Positions 8,625 to 17,502 of a stretch of DNA of 64,000 nt are shown here, in pieces. Both the position numbers and the translations under genes were made by a program. The notes under the pieces are model-generated. The model was not told where the DNA came from. It was given only the letters and a program-made list of their open reading frames with translations, and did no database searches. Position 1 is the stretch's first letter. Every line of letters starts with the position of its first letter. Source of the DNA: Flavobacterium psychrophilum (lineage in GTDB: Bacteria; Bacteroidota; Bacteroidia; Flavobacteriales; Flavobacteriaceae); NCBI GenBank assembly GCA_945872245.1, contig CAMBZB010000001.1:58750-122749 (forward strand), in the 5' to 3' direction.

Positions 8625-9138
8625 TGTTGTTTTTTTTATAGCCAATTTGTTTGCGTTCCTTTTGCACTACCTCTTTCTCCTCTTTTTTGATGAGGAAATT
8701 TAAGGCTTCATAAATATCACTAAATTTTTTGTCGTATTTGGTTTCTATTTCCAATAATTTAGCGTTGAATTCTTTGTGTTCCAAGGCATATTTTCTTATC
8801 ATAACAAAAGTTCTCATTATGGCAATATTTACATTTATTGCCACATCTGAATTTAAAATGCCGCTGAGCATTGCCACTCCTTGTTCAGTAAAGGCAAAGG
8901 GCGTTACAACTACGTTTCTTTTATTTTGGTATGCGGTCACAAATTGTGACCGCATACTTTCCCATTCTTCAATAGTTAGTCGAAACATAAAATCAACAGG
9001 AAATCTCTTGACATTCCTTTTGACAGCTTGGTTTAAAACTTTAGTTCCCAATTCGTAAAGCATTGCCAAATCAAAGTCAAGTATGACTTTTTGACCTCGA
9101 ATGTCAACTATTTTAGATTGTAATGTAGTTACTTGCAT
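8611..9138 (-). CDS. ORF6N domain-containing DNA-binding protein
   Basis: This is a probable DNA-binding protein of the KilA-N/ORF6N group, often found on phages and mobile elements and scattered in Bacteroidota chromosomes. The ORF6N domain is seen as IRGQKVILDFDLAMLYELG, then LNQAVKRNVKRFPVDFMFRLT, followed by VTPFAFTEQGVAMLSGILNS. The C-terminus is a charged, probably coiled, tail (about residues 110-176). I place the start at the Met at 9138 (MQVTTLQSK), which leaves a TCACAA-TTTGTGA palindrome just upstream; a longer GTG frame from 9180 would run through it. The 3' end overlaps the epimerase-like gene by 14 bases. Confidence 0.8.
   Translation of the reverse strand: MQVTTLQSKIVDIRGQKVILDFDLAMLYELGTKVLNQAVKRNVKRFPVDFMFRLTIEEWESMRSQFVTAYQNKRNVVVTPFAFTEQGVAMLSGILNSDVAINVNIAIMRTFVMIRKYALEHKEFNAKLLEIETKYDKKFSDIYEALNFLIKKEEKEVVQKERKQIGYKKNNNETN
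8931..8957. repeat. 27-bp near-perfect palindrome inside the ORF6N gene
   Basis: TATGCGGTCACAA (8931-8943), a single central base, then its exact reverse complement (8945-8957). Its core TCACAA-TTGTGA also occurs just upstream of the gene start. It encodes MRSQFVTAY in the minus-strand frame. Confidence 0.85.
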
Positions 9139-9163
9139 ATAGTACAATTTGGTTTTGATGTCA

Positions 9164-9176
9164 TCACAATTTGTGA
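9164..9176. promoter_or_regulatory. Operator-like palindrome upstream of the ORF6N gene
   Basis: TCACAA and TTGTGA flank one base, about 26-38 bases upstream of the proposed ATG at 9138. The same core recurs inside the gene (8931-8957). The site is suggestive of autoregulation but unproven. Confidence 0.4.
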
Positions 9177-9185
9177 CCACATATA

Positions 9186-11576
9186 TTACGGTTTTTTCAA
9201 ACTGCCTTTTGCAAGCATCAAACTATCTTTTTGAATGACGTTTCCAACATTCAGACCAATTGGTTTAATTGTTCTTTTTGAAGGTTTTATTTTCTGTTTA
9301 ATAATCACGGCATCATTCAAAACAAAAGGGGTTGGCATCATCCAATTAGCTCTTTTTGCCATCGAGAACAATGGATTGCTCAGCAAATCAAAAGAACTTT
9401 CCATTACAACCAAATCCAAAACACTCGAAGCGGCAACGCTGAATTCGATTTCCAGAGGCAATTGATCCACCACATAATAGCTCAACAATTTCTTGCCTTT
9501 TCGGTCGTATTTGGAACCTTTCTGTCCCAATAAAGACAAGCCATTGGCCTTGAAATTTTCAATAACGAGGTTTTCATTAGCAAATACATCGTAGCGATTT
9601 ACTTTTCGGTTGGGAGTGATTTGGATTTTCAAATAACGATTGGCACCAAAAATGCTATCTTTCAGAAATTCGATGGTTGGTTTCGCTAGTTCTTTCATTG
9701 GAGCATTGGCCATAAAAGTAAAGCCGGAATTGTATTTGCTTGGTAAAGAAAGTGAGTTGAATGCTGCGGCCTCTTTTGGATTCGTGCCTAAATAGGTTTT
9801 GGTCCATTCGTCCAGATTGGTGTCATAAGTTACCCAAGTTGCCTTGTTTTTATCGGCATCCAGAATGTAGACTAAACTATTTGATTTGGCCTTGCCTGAT
9901 TCATAACCAGAATTAATTTGGGCTTTTACAAAAAATCCGATTGCAAGTAATAACAAAATTGCCGATGCCATTCCTTTTCGCACAAAAGAACCAAAAACAG
10001 GCAGCAATAAACCAAATGTGAATACAGTAAGAATGGCACTTCCAAACAATACTTTCAGTCCCAAACCTATGGGGAACATTTGTATAAAAGGCGAAATAAT
10101 CAGTAAGGTGGGAATGCTCAATACAAGATTCAGAATCCATTTGGACTTTTGGGTAAGTACAAAAGAAGCCAACATCAGCAATCCTGCAAAAGCGGGAATG
10201 ATCAAAAATCCTGCTCCTTTCAGTGAGATGGAAATCAATCCGTTGATGAGAATCCAAATAAATAATGGCGTAATGAAGTGGTTCATCGTCACTTTTTTGG
10301 CAGAGAAACGTTGGTAAAAAGCAAAACAAATCGACAAAGTCAGCAGGACAAATGCCGCAATGTAATAGTGGCCGTTATAGGTGAATCCGTTCAATAAATC
10401 GTTGTATTGCGGATATACTTTTAGTAATAATTTCCATCCCAAAAACGTGAGTAGCCCCGAAACGAGTAGCGAACCCAAAAACGGAATGAATCCTTTTATG
10501 ATTTTTGGAAAAGACAAAATACGTTTTCCAATTCCAATAAATATCAAAAACAACAAGAGTACAAAAGCAATAATTACCATTGGCAAAACCCAATCAAAAG
10601 GATAGCTGATAAAAGAATAAGGAATCGTAAAATAGACATTATCCTCAAGGGATTGAGTTGAGTTTAAATTAGCATTCGAAAAATAATGCAATAGCGGTAT
10701 CAAATATTCTCCTTGATGCGCCAAGGTATTTTTGTCCAAATGATTGATGTCATCTTGAGCCGTGTGGTAATTGTAATGACTGTCTATAAAAGCAAAATTG
10801 TAGCCTTGAATGTTGCCGTTTTTTCTAAAAACTGTCAAATCAGTATCGTTGGGCAACATTTTGTAAATGCTGTACATTAACGAATTGGAAACTGGAAATT
10901 TGGTGTTGGCAGAAGCAAATTCTTTGACCAATCCGGTATTTCCAGTATTGGTTTCCATCAACATATAACTGGGACCTGATGATCCGCGCGCTTCAAAATT
11001 CAGCACCAAACCTACTTCTTTCGCCCATTTATGTTCGGTCACGAAAAGCGCCGCGCCATTCAATCCCAACTCTTCGGCATCCGAAAACATAATAATAATG
11101 TCGTTTTTGTGGGCTGTTTTATTGTACACAAAAGCACGAACACATTCCAAGATTGTTGCCACACCGGAACCAGCATCACTGGCACCGTGTGAAAAAGAAT
11201 GTGGCGCGCTATCGTAATGCGAAAGCAGGAGCAAAGCTTTCTCGCTGTTGCTGCCTTTTATTCGAGCCAAAATATTTTTGCATTTGGTCAAAGTTCCCCA
11301 ATCCGAAAAGGCAAAACCTTCTTGAATAGAAGTTTCCAAACCCAGATTCTGCAATTCTTTTACCAAATAATTGGCCACCACATCGTGATTTTCGGAACCT
11401 ACGAAATGCGGTTTTTTAGAAATGTTTTTGACTTGTTCCAGTGCTCTTTTGGTAGAAAACTCCGAAAGTGGAACTTCATCGTCGGTTGATCCTTGCGGCA
11501 TCATGGTGGCGAAAACAAATCCAAGGATTCCCAGGATAAATAGTATGGATAAAAGGGAAGAATAGCTTTTTTTCAT
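9186..11576 (-). CDS. M28 family metallopeptidase with multi-pass membrane C-terminus
   Basis: This is a membrane-bound aminopeptidase-like enzyme. After an N-terminal membrane segment (residues 8-25) comes an M28 domain with zinc ligands H120 (LLSHYDS), D134 (GASDAGSG), E168/E169 (SDAEELG) and E195 (NFEARG), and a later His in DSHYNYHTAQDD. From about residue 310 to 560 there are roughly eight hydrophobic helices, then a soluble C-terminal region rich in beta strands. The peptidase-plus-membrane layout resembles the ER Fxna/Vps-type M28 group. The 796 residues are normal for this subgroup. It lies upstream of the ORF6N gene (48 bases to the proposed start). Substrate unknown. Confidence 0.9.
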   Translation of the reverse strand: MKKSYSSLLSILFILGILGFVFATMMPQGSTDDEVPLSEFSTKRALEQVKNISKKPHFVGSENHDVVANYLVKELQNLGLETSIQEGFAFSDWGTLTKCKNILARIKGSNSEKALLLLSHYDSAPHSFSHGASDAGSGVATILECVRAFVYNKTAHKNDIIIMFSDAEELGLNGAALFVTEHKWAKEVGLVLNFEARGSSGPSYMLMETNTGNTGLVKEFASANTKFPVSNSLMYSIYKMLPNDTDLTVFRKNGNIQGYNFAFIDSHYNYHTAQDDINHLDKNTLAHQGEYLIPLLHYFSNANLNSTQSLEDNVYFTIPYSFISYPFDWVLPMVIIAFVLLLFLIFIGIGKRILSFPKIIKGFIPFLGSLLVSGLLTFLGWKLLLKVYPQYNDLLNGFTYNGHYYIAAFVLLTLSICFAFYQRFSAKKVTMNHFITPLFIWILINGLISISLKGAGFLIIPAFAGLLMLASFVLTQKSKWILNLVLSIPTLLIISPFIQMFPIGLGLKVLFGSAILTVFTFGLLLPVFGSFVRKGMASAILLLLAIGFFVKAQINSGYESGKAKSNSLVYILDADKNKATWVTYDTNLDEWTKTYLGTNPKEAAAFNSLSLPSKYNSGFTFMANAPMKELAKPTIEFLKDSIFGANRYLKIQITPNRKVNRYDVFANENLVIENFKANGLSLLGQKGSKYDRKGKKLLSYYVVDQLPLEIEFSVAASSVLDLVVMESSFDLLSNPLFSMAKRANWMMPTPFVLNDAVIIKQKIKPSKRTIKPIGLNVGNVIQKDSLMLAKGSLKKP

Positions 11577-11592
11577 TGGGATAGAATTGGGT

Positions 11593-11943
11593 CTAAATTT
11601 CTTTTTTAACTAACATATAATAATCCTCTTCTAAGGCGCGATAGCCTTGGTCGTAAACAAAATAGTAGGTGTTTCCGGTTTTGGTTTCCAAAATATTGGT
11701 AAAAAATTCAAAATCGAAACCCTTGCTCAAGAGTTTTGATTTAGTGGTTTTTCCTTTTCCATCGACATTCAAGGCCGAAAGAATGCGGTAATTTTTGCGC
11801 AATTTATTGTTGACATTGCGCATAAAATTAGTGCTGTCTTTGTTTATTTTGTTGTTGTAGGCGTTGCGACAACCATCGCTACAAAACTTTTTGTCCTCGC
11901 GACCCACAATTTTTTCTCCACATTCCAAGCAGGTTTTGTCCAT
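11593..11943 (-). CDS. Zinc-ribbon protein of unknown function
   Basis: A small (116 aa) cytosolic protein with an N-terminal zinc ribbon: C5-x2-C8 and C21-x3-C25 in TCLECGEKI and FCSDGCRNAY. The rest is basic and alpha/beta, ending in YDQGYRALEEDYYMLV. Similar proteins are widespread in Flavobacteriia without an assigned role. It lies between the DinB-like gene (15 bases) and the M28 peptidase gene (16 bases) on the same strand, suggesting an operon. Confidence 0.75.
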   Translation of the reverse strand: MDKTCLECGEKIVGREDKKFCSDGCRNAYNNKINKDSTNFMRNVNNKLRKNYRILSALNVDGKGKTTKSKLLSKGFDFEFFTNILETKTGNTYYFVYDQGYRALEEDYYMLVKKEI

Positions 11944-11958
11944 AGTTTTTCGTTTTTC

Positions 11959-12510
11959 TTAAAATTGGTCTTTGTATGCTAACGCTTGTTCAATATGCGC
12001 CACATGATGATTGCAATGCCAGGCATAAACCCCAATAATTTCGTCTAAATAAAATATTTTGAGGTTTTCTGGATGGAAAAATTGGCGTTTTAATTCTTTT
12101 GAACCAAAAGATTTCAAGAGCAAAACCCAACGGCTGTGAACGCCTTCGATGATTTGAAGGGAAGGCAAAATATCATCTGAATTGCCATCGGCGAGTTCTG
12201 CCCATTTATCTTCTTCGTATGGTTTTATCGTGGGAATATCTTCGGTCAAAGCCAGTTTGAATCGGATAAAACTATTGATATGACTGTCGGCACAATGATG
12301 CACCACTTGTTTGATGTTCCAACCCTTTGGTCGATACGTCCAATTCAGCTCTTCAACAGAAAGGGTTGAAGTCAGTTTTTTTATTTTCGAAGGGAAATTT
12401 TCAATAATTGAAATCCAAGTTTCCAAATCATTTTCTGATATTGAATCTGGGTTTTGAAATTTTCCAATCGGGAATTTTAGTTTTTCGAGATTGAAATTGT
12501 TTTTCATCAT
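11959..12510 (-). CDS. DinB/YfiT-like putative metal-dependent hydrolase or thiol transferase
   Basis: This is a four-helix DinB-fold protein close to YfiT/BstA-type enzymes. The metal-binding histidines appear in VVHHCADSH and in AWHCNHHVAHIEQAL. The open frame extends to a TTG at 12540, but that codon coincides with a TAtaTTTG promoter box (12538-12545), so I use the ATG at 12510; the ATG at 12507 is equally possible. That gives about 183 residues, normal for the family. It is probably the first gene of a leftward unit with the zinc-ribbon gene. The reaction is not predictable from sequence. Confidence 0.8.
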   Translation of the reverse strand: MMKNNFNLEKLKFPIGKFQNPDSISENDLETWISIIENFPSKIKKLTSTLSVEELNWTYRPKGWNIKQVVHHCADSHINSFIRFKLALTEDIPTIKPYEEDKWAELADGNSDDILPSLQIIEGVHSRWVLLLKSFGSKELKRQFFHPENLKIFYLDEIIGVYAWHCNHHVAHIEQALAYKDQF

Positions 12511-12537
12511 TGCGGGATCAATTCTTTTAAAATCAAT

Positions 12538-12545
12538 CAAATATA
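12538..12545 (-). promoter_or_regulatory. Bacteroidota -7 box for the DinB-like gene
   Basis: TATATTTG on the minus strand matches TAnnTTTG. It overlaps the upstream TTG of the long reading frame, which argues for the ATG at 12510. Confidence 0.5.
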
Positions 12546-12700
12546 AACAAATTTTTCCATTTACAAACGCTTACAAATAGTTACAACCGAAAGTAAGTAG
12601 TTATCTACCGACTAAATTTTTAGAGTCGTCGCATCTTTGCCCTGTTGATTGGAACGAACCATTCAACAAACTATATACTAACAATTTAAATTTACACGCC

Positions 12701-13033
12701 ATGAATGCATTAAGAAACAAAGTTCAGTTAATTGGACACGTAGGACAAGATCCAGAAATCAAAAATTTGGATGGAGGAAAAAAAGTAGCTAATTTGACTA
12801 TCGCCACAAATGACAGTTACAAAAATGAAAAAGGAGAAAAAGTAGAACAAACCGAATGGCACAAAGTGGTAGCCTGGGGGAAAACTGCCGAAATCATCGA
12901 AAAATACGTAACCAAAGGCAAAGAAATTGCCATAGAAGGCAAACTCACCCACAGAAGTTATGATGATAAAAATGGCGAAAAACGCTATATCACCGAAGTG
13001 GTGGCAAATGATTTGCTGCTATTGGGAAAATAA
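12701..13033 (+). CDS. ssb: Single-stranded DNA-binding protein, short form without acidic tail
   Basis: An OB-fold ssDNA-binding protein. The whole 110-residue protein is OB domain: LRNKVQLIGHVGQDPEIK, then VANLTIATNDSY, TEWHKVVAWGKTAEI, and GKEIAIEGKLTHRSY. It ends LLLLGK directly after the last strand. The usual glycine-rich linker and acidic tip (DDDLPF type), which recruits repair proteins, are absent. It is therefore probably a secondary SSB or a recombination-linked paralogue rather than the replicative one. It is monocistronic, followed by a hairpin terminator. A near-consensus -7 box (CATCTTTG, 12632-12639) lies upstream. Confidence 0.9.
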   Translation: MNALRNKVQLIGHVGQDPEIKNLDGGKKVANLTIATNDSYKNEKGEKVEQTEWHKVVAWGKTAEIIEKYVTKGKEIAIEGKLTHRSYDDKNGEKRYITEVVANDLLLLGK

Positions 13034-13050
13034 TCCAAACAGTCTACACC

Positions 13051-13083
13051 AAAAAGGGTTTCCAGCAATGGGAACCTTTTTTT
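13051..13083 (+). terminator. Rho-independent terminator after ssb
   Basis: AAAAAGG-G-TT pairs with AACCTTTTT around a loop containing AGCAAT, followed by a T-run. The stem has one bulge. Confidence 0.7.
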
Positions 13084-13136
13084 ATTGATTCTTCCCGACT
13101 TTTGATAAAAAATTCAAAAAGCACAAAACCGGCTTG

Positions 13137-13823
13137 CTATTGCAATCGCTTTAAAACATCGGTCATTTTTTCGAAAGCACAAAAGTTGTCGTGCTCCACC
13201 GTATGGTCAATTCTTTCGTGCGCCCAGGTGGTGTGAAACGGAATATGCGCCGCATGTCCGCCAATGGCCAAAACGGGCAACACATCCGATTTTAAGGAGT
13301 TTCCAATCATCAAAAAAGCTGAGGGTTGAATCTCCAGACGTTTTATCAAATCTAAATAATCTTTTTCCTGCTTGTCCGCCATTACTTCGATGTGGTGAAA
13401 ATAATGTCCCAAACCTGAATTGTGTAACTTTCTGCGTTGGTCTAATAAATCGCCTTTGGTCGCCACAACGAGCTTGTATTTTCCATGTAGGGCAACTAAA
13501 GTTTCTTCAACTCCCTCTAATAAAACAATTGGTTTTTCGAGTAATTCTTTTCCGTATTCGATTATTTTTTCAATGATTTCAATAGGAATAGTGTTATTAG
13601 AAATTTTCATCGCCGCTTCAATCATCGAAAGAATGTAGGCTTTTATGCCGTAACCGTAGATTTTCAAATTGTCGATTTCAACTTTGAAAAGTTCCTGTGA
13701 AATGCCCTGATGGGACAAATAATCGCTCATCAAACCACAGAATTTTTGTTCCGTTTCTATGAAATACGTTTCGTTGACAAACAGGGTGTCGTCTGCATCG
13801 AAAGCGATTACTTTTAGGTTCAT
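13137..13823 (-). CDS. HAD family hydrolase (YjjG/phosphoglycolate phosphatase-like)
   Basis: A HAD-superfamily phosphatase. Motif I is FDADDTLF (D9 and D11 region), motif II VVATKGD, and the motif III/IV region is FLMIGNSLKSDVLPV. The inserted helical cap between about residues 20 and 100 fits the C1 class. At 228 residues it matches nucleotidase/phosphoglycolate-type members; the substrate cannot be told from sequence. It lies 9 bases downstream of metG on the same strand and is likely co-transcribed with it. Confidence 0.88.
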   Translation of the reverse strand: MNLKVIAFDADDTLFVNETYFIETEQKFCGLMSDYLSHQGISQELFKVEIDNLKIYGYGIKAYILSMIEAAMKISNNTIPIEIIEKIIEYGKELLEKPIVLLEGVEETLVALHGKYKLVVATKGDLLDQRRKLHNSGLGHYFHHIEVMADKQEKDYLDLIKRLEIQPSAFLMIGNSLKSDVLPVLAIGGHAAHIPFHTTWAHERIDHTVEHDNFCAFEKMTDVLKRLQ

Positions 13824-13832
13824 TTTTATTTC

Positions 13833-15905
13833 TTAATTTATCGTTTCTCCATTAGAAACGCCATCCTCATCAGGATTCACGAAAACCAATTTTCCATCCG
13901 CATTATTCGTCATCAAAATCATTCCTTGACTTTCAACGCCGCGAAGATTTCTTGGAGCCAAATTCACTAAAACCGTCACGCGTTTTCCGATGATATCTTC
14001 AGGCGAAAAACTCTCTGAAATCCCAGAAACAATGGTGCGAATGTCAATTCCCGTATCTATTTTTAGAATCAACAACTTGTTGGCTTTTGGCATTTTTTCG
14101 GCTTCGATGATTGTGCCTACACGGATATCCATTTTGGAAAAATCATCAAACTGAATTAAGTCCTTCTGAGGTTCCGTTATTGCGAGGGACGATGCAATCT
14201 CCTCCTTATTGGCCGTTTTTGTAGCTTCCAATTTATCGATTTGTTTCTGGATTTCCTCGTCTTCAATTTTGGCGAACAGCAATTCGGCTTGGCCAATTTG
14301 ATGTCCATCAGGAATTAAATCCGAGTTATCAGCAACGGCGTTCCAATTGATTTTGTCATCAATTTTAAGAATAAGAGACAATTTCGCTGCGGTAAAAGGC
14401 AGGAAAGGTTCGCAAAGTGAACTCAAAGCAGCGGCAATTTGCAAAGCCACATACATTTGGGTTTGCACACGAGCTGAATCTGTTTTTATCATTTTCCAAG
14501 GCTCTTCGTCGGCAAGATATTTATTTCCCAACCGGGCCACATTCATCAATTCGCCCAAAGCTTCACGAAATCTATAGCGTTCAATTGAACTCGAAATCAC
14601 CGCAGGATACGCTTTCAATTCGGACAAAGTCGCCGTATCTACTTCAGAAAATTCATTTGGACTTGGAACAATTCCCTCGTAATATTTGTTGGTTAAAACC
14701 ACCACGCGATTGATGAAATTTCCAAAAATCGCCACCAATTCATTGTTGTTTCTCGCCTGAAAATCTTTCCAAGTAAAATCATTATCCTTCGTTTCTGGCG
14801 CATTCGATGTTAACGCATAACGTAAAACATCTTGTTGATTCGGGAATTCTTCCAAATATTCGTGCAACCAGACTGCCCAATTTTTAGACGTAGATAATTT
14901 GTTTCCTTCCAAGTTCAAGAACTCATTGGCTGGAACATTATCCGGCAAAATATAACTTCCTTCCGCTTTCAACATCGCAGGGAAAATGATGCAATGGAAC
15001 ACAATATTGTCTTTCCCGATGAAGTGAACCAATTTTGTGTCTTGATCTTTCCAGTACGGCGTCCAATCTTTTCCTTCTCTTTGGGCCCATTCTTTCGTAG
15101 ATGAAATGTAGCCTATTGGCGCGTCAAACCAAACGTATAATTTTTTTCCTTCGGCGCCTTCAATCGGAACGTCAATTCCCCAATCAAGGTCACGAGTTAC
15201 CGCACGAGGCTCCAATCCGCCGTCAATCCAGGATTTTACTTGCCCGTAAACATTGGGTTTCCAGTCATTTTTATGTCCAACAAGAATCCATTCTTTCAAG
15301 AAATCTTCATAACGATCCAAAGGCAAAAACCAGTGTTTCGTCGATTTCATAATCGGGGTTTCTCCCGTAATGGTTGATTTTGGATTGATTAAATCCGTGG
15401 CATTTAGCGTCGAACCGCATTTTTCGCATTGGTCACCATACGCTTCTTCGTTGCCACAGCGTGGACAAGTCCCAACAACAAAGCGGTCTGCCAAAAATTG
15501 GTCAGCCTTTGCATCATACAATTGCTCGGTCACTTCCTCGATAAAATCACCTTTATCATATAACGTTCTAAAAAATTCCGAAGCCGTATCGTGATGAATC
15601 TTGGCCGAAGTTCTGGAATAATTGTCAAACGAAATCCCAAAATCCGAGAACGATTTCCGGATAATTCCATCGTATTTATCAATTACTTCCTGAGGTGTAA
15701 CGCCTTCTTTTTTGGCCTTCATCGAAATCGCAACACCGTGTTCATCGCTTCCGCACACAAACAAAACGTCTCTTCCTTGCAATCTTAAATAACGAGAATA
15801 AATATCCGAAGGCACATAAACCCCCGCCAAATGCCCAATGTGAATGGGTCCGTTTGTATAGGGCAACGCCGCCGTAATGGTATATCTTTTTGGATTCTGT
15901 AACAT
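13833..15905 (-). CDS. metG: Methionyl-tRNA synthetase with repeat-derived linker insert
   Basis: A class I aminoacyl-tRNA synthetase charging tRNA-Met. It has HIGH at residues 22-25 (PIHIGHLAG), a zinc knuckle with CPRCG and CEKCG (about 146-163), and the KMSKS equivalent KLSTSK (about 341-346). After the anticodon-binding helices comes a linker, then a C-terminal tRNA-binding OB domain (about 590-690: [20 protein letters not shown]). Length 690 is typical. In the linker, about residues 567-577 ([10 protein letters not shown]) are encoded by a dispersed repeat (14175-14205) also found outside genes nearby. A TAttTTTG box lies at 15925-15932. Confidence 0.96.
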   Translation of the reverse strand: MLQNPKRYTITAALPYTNGPIHIGHLAGVYVPSDIYSRYLRLQGRDVLFVCGSDEHGVAISMKAKKEGVTPQEVIDKYDGIIRKSFSDFGISFDNYSRTSAKIHHDTASEFFRTLYDKGDFIEEVTEQLYDAKADQFLADRFVVGTCPRCGNEEAYGDQCEKCGSTLNATDLINPKSTITGETPIMKSTKHWFLPLDRYEDFLKEWILVGHKNDWKPNVYGQVKSWIDGGLEPRAVTRDLDWGIDVPIEGAEGKKLYVWFDAPIGYISSTKEWAQREGKDWTPYWKDQDTKLVHFIGKDNIVFHCIIFPAMLKAEGSYILPDNVPANEFLNLEGNKLSTSKNWAVWLHEYLEEFPNQQDVLRYALTSNAPETKDNDFTWKDFQARNNNELVAIFGNFINRVVVLTNKYYEGIVPSPNEFSEVDTATLSELKAYPAVISSSIERYRFREALGELMNVARLGNKYLADEEPWKMIKTDSARVQTQMYVALQIAAALSSLCEPFLPFTAAKLSLILKIDDKINWNAVADNSDLIPDGHQIGQAELLFAKIEDEEIQKQIDKLEATKTANKEEIASSLAITEPQKDLIQFDDFSKMDIRVGTIIEAEKMPKANKLLILKIDTGIDIRTIVSGISESFSPEDIIGKRVTVLVNLAPRNLRGVESQGMILMTNNADGKLVFVNPDEDGVSNGETIN
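14175..14205. repeat. ATTGCGAGG...GCAATC repeat inside metG
   Basis: ATTGCGAGGGACGATGCAATC and flanking bases lie within the metG coding region. The same family is seen at 15947-15985 and, inverted, at 47449-47479, both intergenic. Its ATTGC and GCAAT ends are inverted repeats. Confidence 0.85.
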
Positions 15906-15924
15906 AATAGAATTTAATGAAGTG

Positions 15925-15932
15925 CAAAAATA
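15925..15932 (-). promoter_or_regulatory. Bacteroidota -7 box for metG
   Basis: TATTTTTG on the minus strand matches TAnnTTTG, 19 bases before the metG ATG at 15905. Confidence 0.5.
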
Positions 15933-15946
15933 AGTAATTATTATTT

Positions 15947-15985
15947 GTCATTGCGAGGAACGTGGCAATCGAGGCTAGGAATCTC
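15947..15985. repeat. ATTGCGAGG...GCAATC intergenic repeat
   Basis: GTCATTGCGAGGAACGTGGC followed by AATCGAGG lies between the divergent metG and serS genes. It is the intergenic counterpart of the copy inside metG. Confidence 0.8.
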
Positions 15986-16025
15986 GTTAACAATGTCAAT
16001 TCTTCATTCAAAAAGCAGAATTTTT

Positions 16026-16062
16026 CCAAAGCTTCCAGCCTTCATAAGGCTGGAAGCTTTGG
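16026..16062. repeat. Perfect 17-bp inverted repeat with 3-base loop
   Basis: CCAAAGCTTCCAGCCTT (16026-16042), loop CAT, then its exact complement to 16062. It lies between divergent metG and serS, upstream of the serS promoter, so it is not an ordinary terminator. It could be a dispersed palindromic repeat. Confidence 0.85.
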
Positions 16063-16108
16063 ATTCGAAATCGCAAAAACTTTGTCTCATTTCTAACAAA
16101 CATTTCCT

Positions 16109-16116
16109 TAAATTTG
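16109..16116 (+). promoter_or_regulatory. Bacteroidota -7 box for serS
   Basis: TAAATTTG matches TAnnTTTG. A TTG at 16082-16084 lies 24 bases upstream as a possible -33 element. Start codon at 16157. Confidence 0.55.
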
Positions 16117-16156
16117 CTCCTGTTATTATAAAAGTTAGCGTTTAAAAAATCAAGCT

Positions 16157-17428
16157 ATGTTACAAATTGCGTTTATTAGAGAGAATCAGGAAAAAGTAAT
16201 CGCCGCTTTGGCAAAAAGAAATATGGATGCCACCACAGTTGTTCAAGAAGTGGTGCAACTGGATGAGCGCCGTCGCGCCACGCAAGTGGAGTTGGACGGA
16301 ATTTTATCTGAATCTAATAAATTATCAAAGGACATTGGCGAATTGATGAAAAATGGCGAAAAATCAAAAGCAGCTATTCTTAAAGAAAAAACAGTTTTGT
16401 TAAAAGAAAAGAGCAAAGAATTGTCTGAAACTGCCGACCAATTGGCCGCGGAACTTTTAGAAAAACTATATACTTTACCCAATCTTCCAGCCGATATTGT
16501 TCCTGAAGGAAAAACGCCCGAGGAAAACCTAAACGTTTTTCAAGAAGGTGACATTCCGGTTTTGCACGAAGGAGCTCAACCCCACTGGGAATTGGTAAAA
16601 AAATACGACATTATTGATTTCGAATTAGGAAACAAAATTACTGGCGCGGGATTTCCGGTTTACAAAGGAAAAGGAGCCAAGTTGCAGCGGGCATTAATCA
16701 ATTATTTTCTGGATAAAAACACGGCTGCGGGTTACAATGAAGTTCAGGTTCCGCATATGGTCAACGAAGCCTCGGCTTATGGAACGGGACAATTGCCTGA
16801 CAAAGAAGGGCAAATGTACCACGACGCCACCGATAACTTATATTTGATTCCAACGGCGGAAGTTCCGGTGACAAATTTGTTTCGGGATGTAATTTTAGCT
16901 GAAAACGAATTGCCAATTTTAACTACGGCTTACACGCCTTGTTTCCGTCGTGAAGCCGGCTCTTATGGTGCTCACGTTCGTGGATTGAACCGTTTGCACC
17001 AGTTTGACAAAGTTGAAATCGTGCGTATCGAACATCCTGACAAATCCTATGAAGCCTTGGACGGAATGGTCGCTCACGTAAAAAACATTCTCCAAGAATT
17101 GAAATTACCATATAGAACATTGCGTCTTTGCGGCGGCGATATGGGTTTCACATCGGCTTTGACCTATGATTTCGAAGTGTATTCCACGGCGCAAGAGCGT
17201 TGGTTAGAAATCAGTTCGGTTTCTAATTTTGAGACTTTTCAAGCGAATCGTTTGAAATTGCGTTTCAAGGACAAAGACGGAAAAAACCAATTGGCACACA
17301 CTTTGAACGGAAGTTCATTGGCTTTACCAAGAGTTTTGGCAGGAATTTTGGAGAATTACCAAACCGCGGAAGGGATTGTAATTCCTGAAGTTTTGCGTCC
17401 GTATTGCGGGTTCGATATTATAGACTAA
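16157..17428 (+). CDS. serS: Seryl-tRNA synthetase
   Basis: A class II synthetase charging tRNA-Ser. The N-terminal 110 residues are the long helical arm that contacts the tRNA variable loop. The catalytic domain follows with TTAYTPCFRREAGSYG (motif 2 region), HQFDKVEIV, and motif 3 NGSSLALPRVLAGILENYQ. The 423 residues match the family. Monocistronic or leading a rightward run with the TPR gene 74 bases downstream. Confidence 0.97.
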   Translation: MLQIAFIRENQEKVIAALAKRNMDATTVVQEVVQLDERRRATQVELDGILSESNKLSKDIGELMKNGEKSKAAILKEKTVLLKEKSKELSETADQLAAELLEKLYTLPNLPADIVPEGKTPEENLNVFQEGDIPVLHEGAQPHWELVKKYDIIDFELGNKITGAGFPVYKGKGAKLQRALINYFLDKNTAAGYNEVQVPHMVNEASAYGTGQLPDKEGQMYHDATDNLYLIPTAEVPVTNLFRDVILAENELPILTTAYTPCFRREAGSYGAHVRGLNRLHQFDKVEIVRIEHPDKSYEALDGMVAHVKNILQELKLPYRTLRLCGGDMGFTSALTYDFEVYSTAQERWLEISSVSNFETFQANRLKLRFKDKDGKNQLAHTLNGSSLALPRVLAGILENYQTAEGIVIPEVLRPYCGFDIID

Positions 17429-17502
17429 ATTAGCATTTTGCTTCTAGTCGAAATTTTGAGAACTTCAACTGAAGGTAAGAAATCCAATTAAAAAAACAGA
17501 CC

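Noticed and set aside
9164..9176. Crp/Fnr binding site near the ORF6N gene
   Set aside because: The half-sites are in the reverse order (TCACA then TGTGA, with a 3-base gap) compared with the Crp consensus.
15742..16029. 95-residue minus-strand frame with [12 protein letters not shown]
   Set aside because: It overlaps the start of metG and its peptide is just a translation of the ATTGCGAGG repeat; no gene support.
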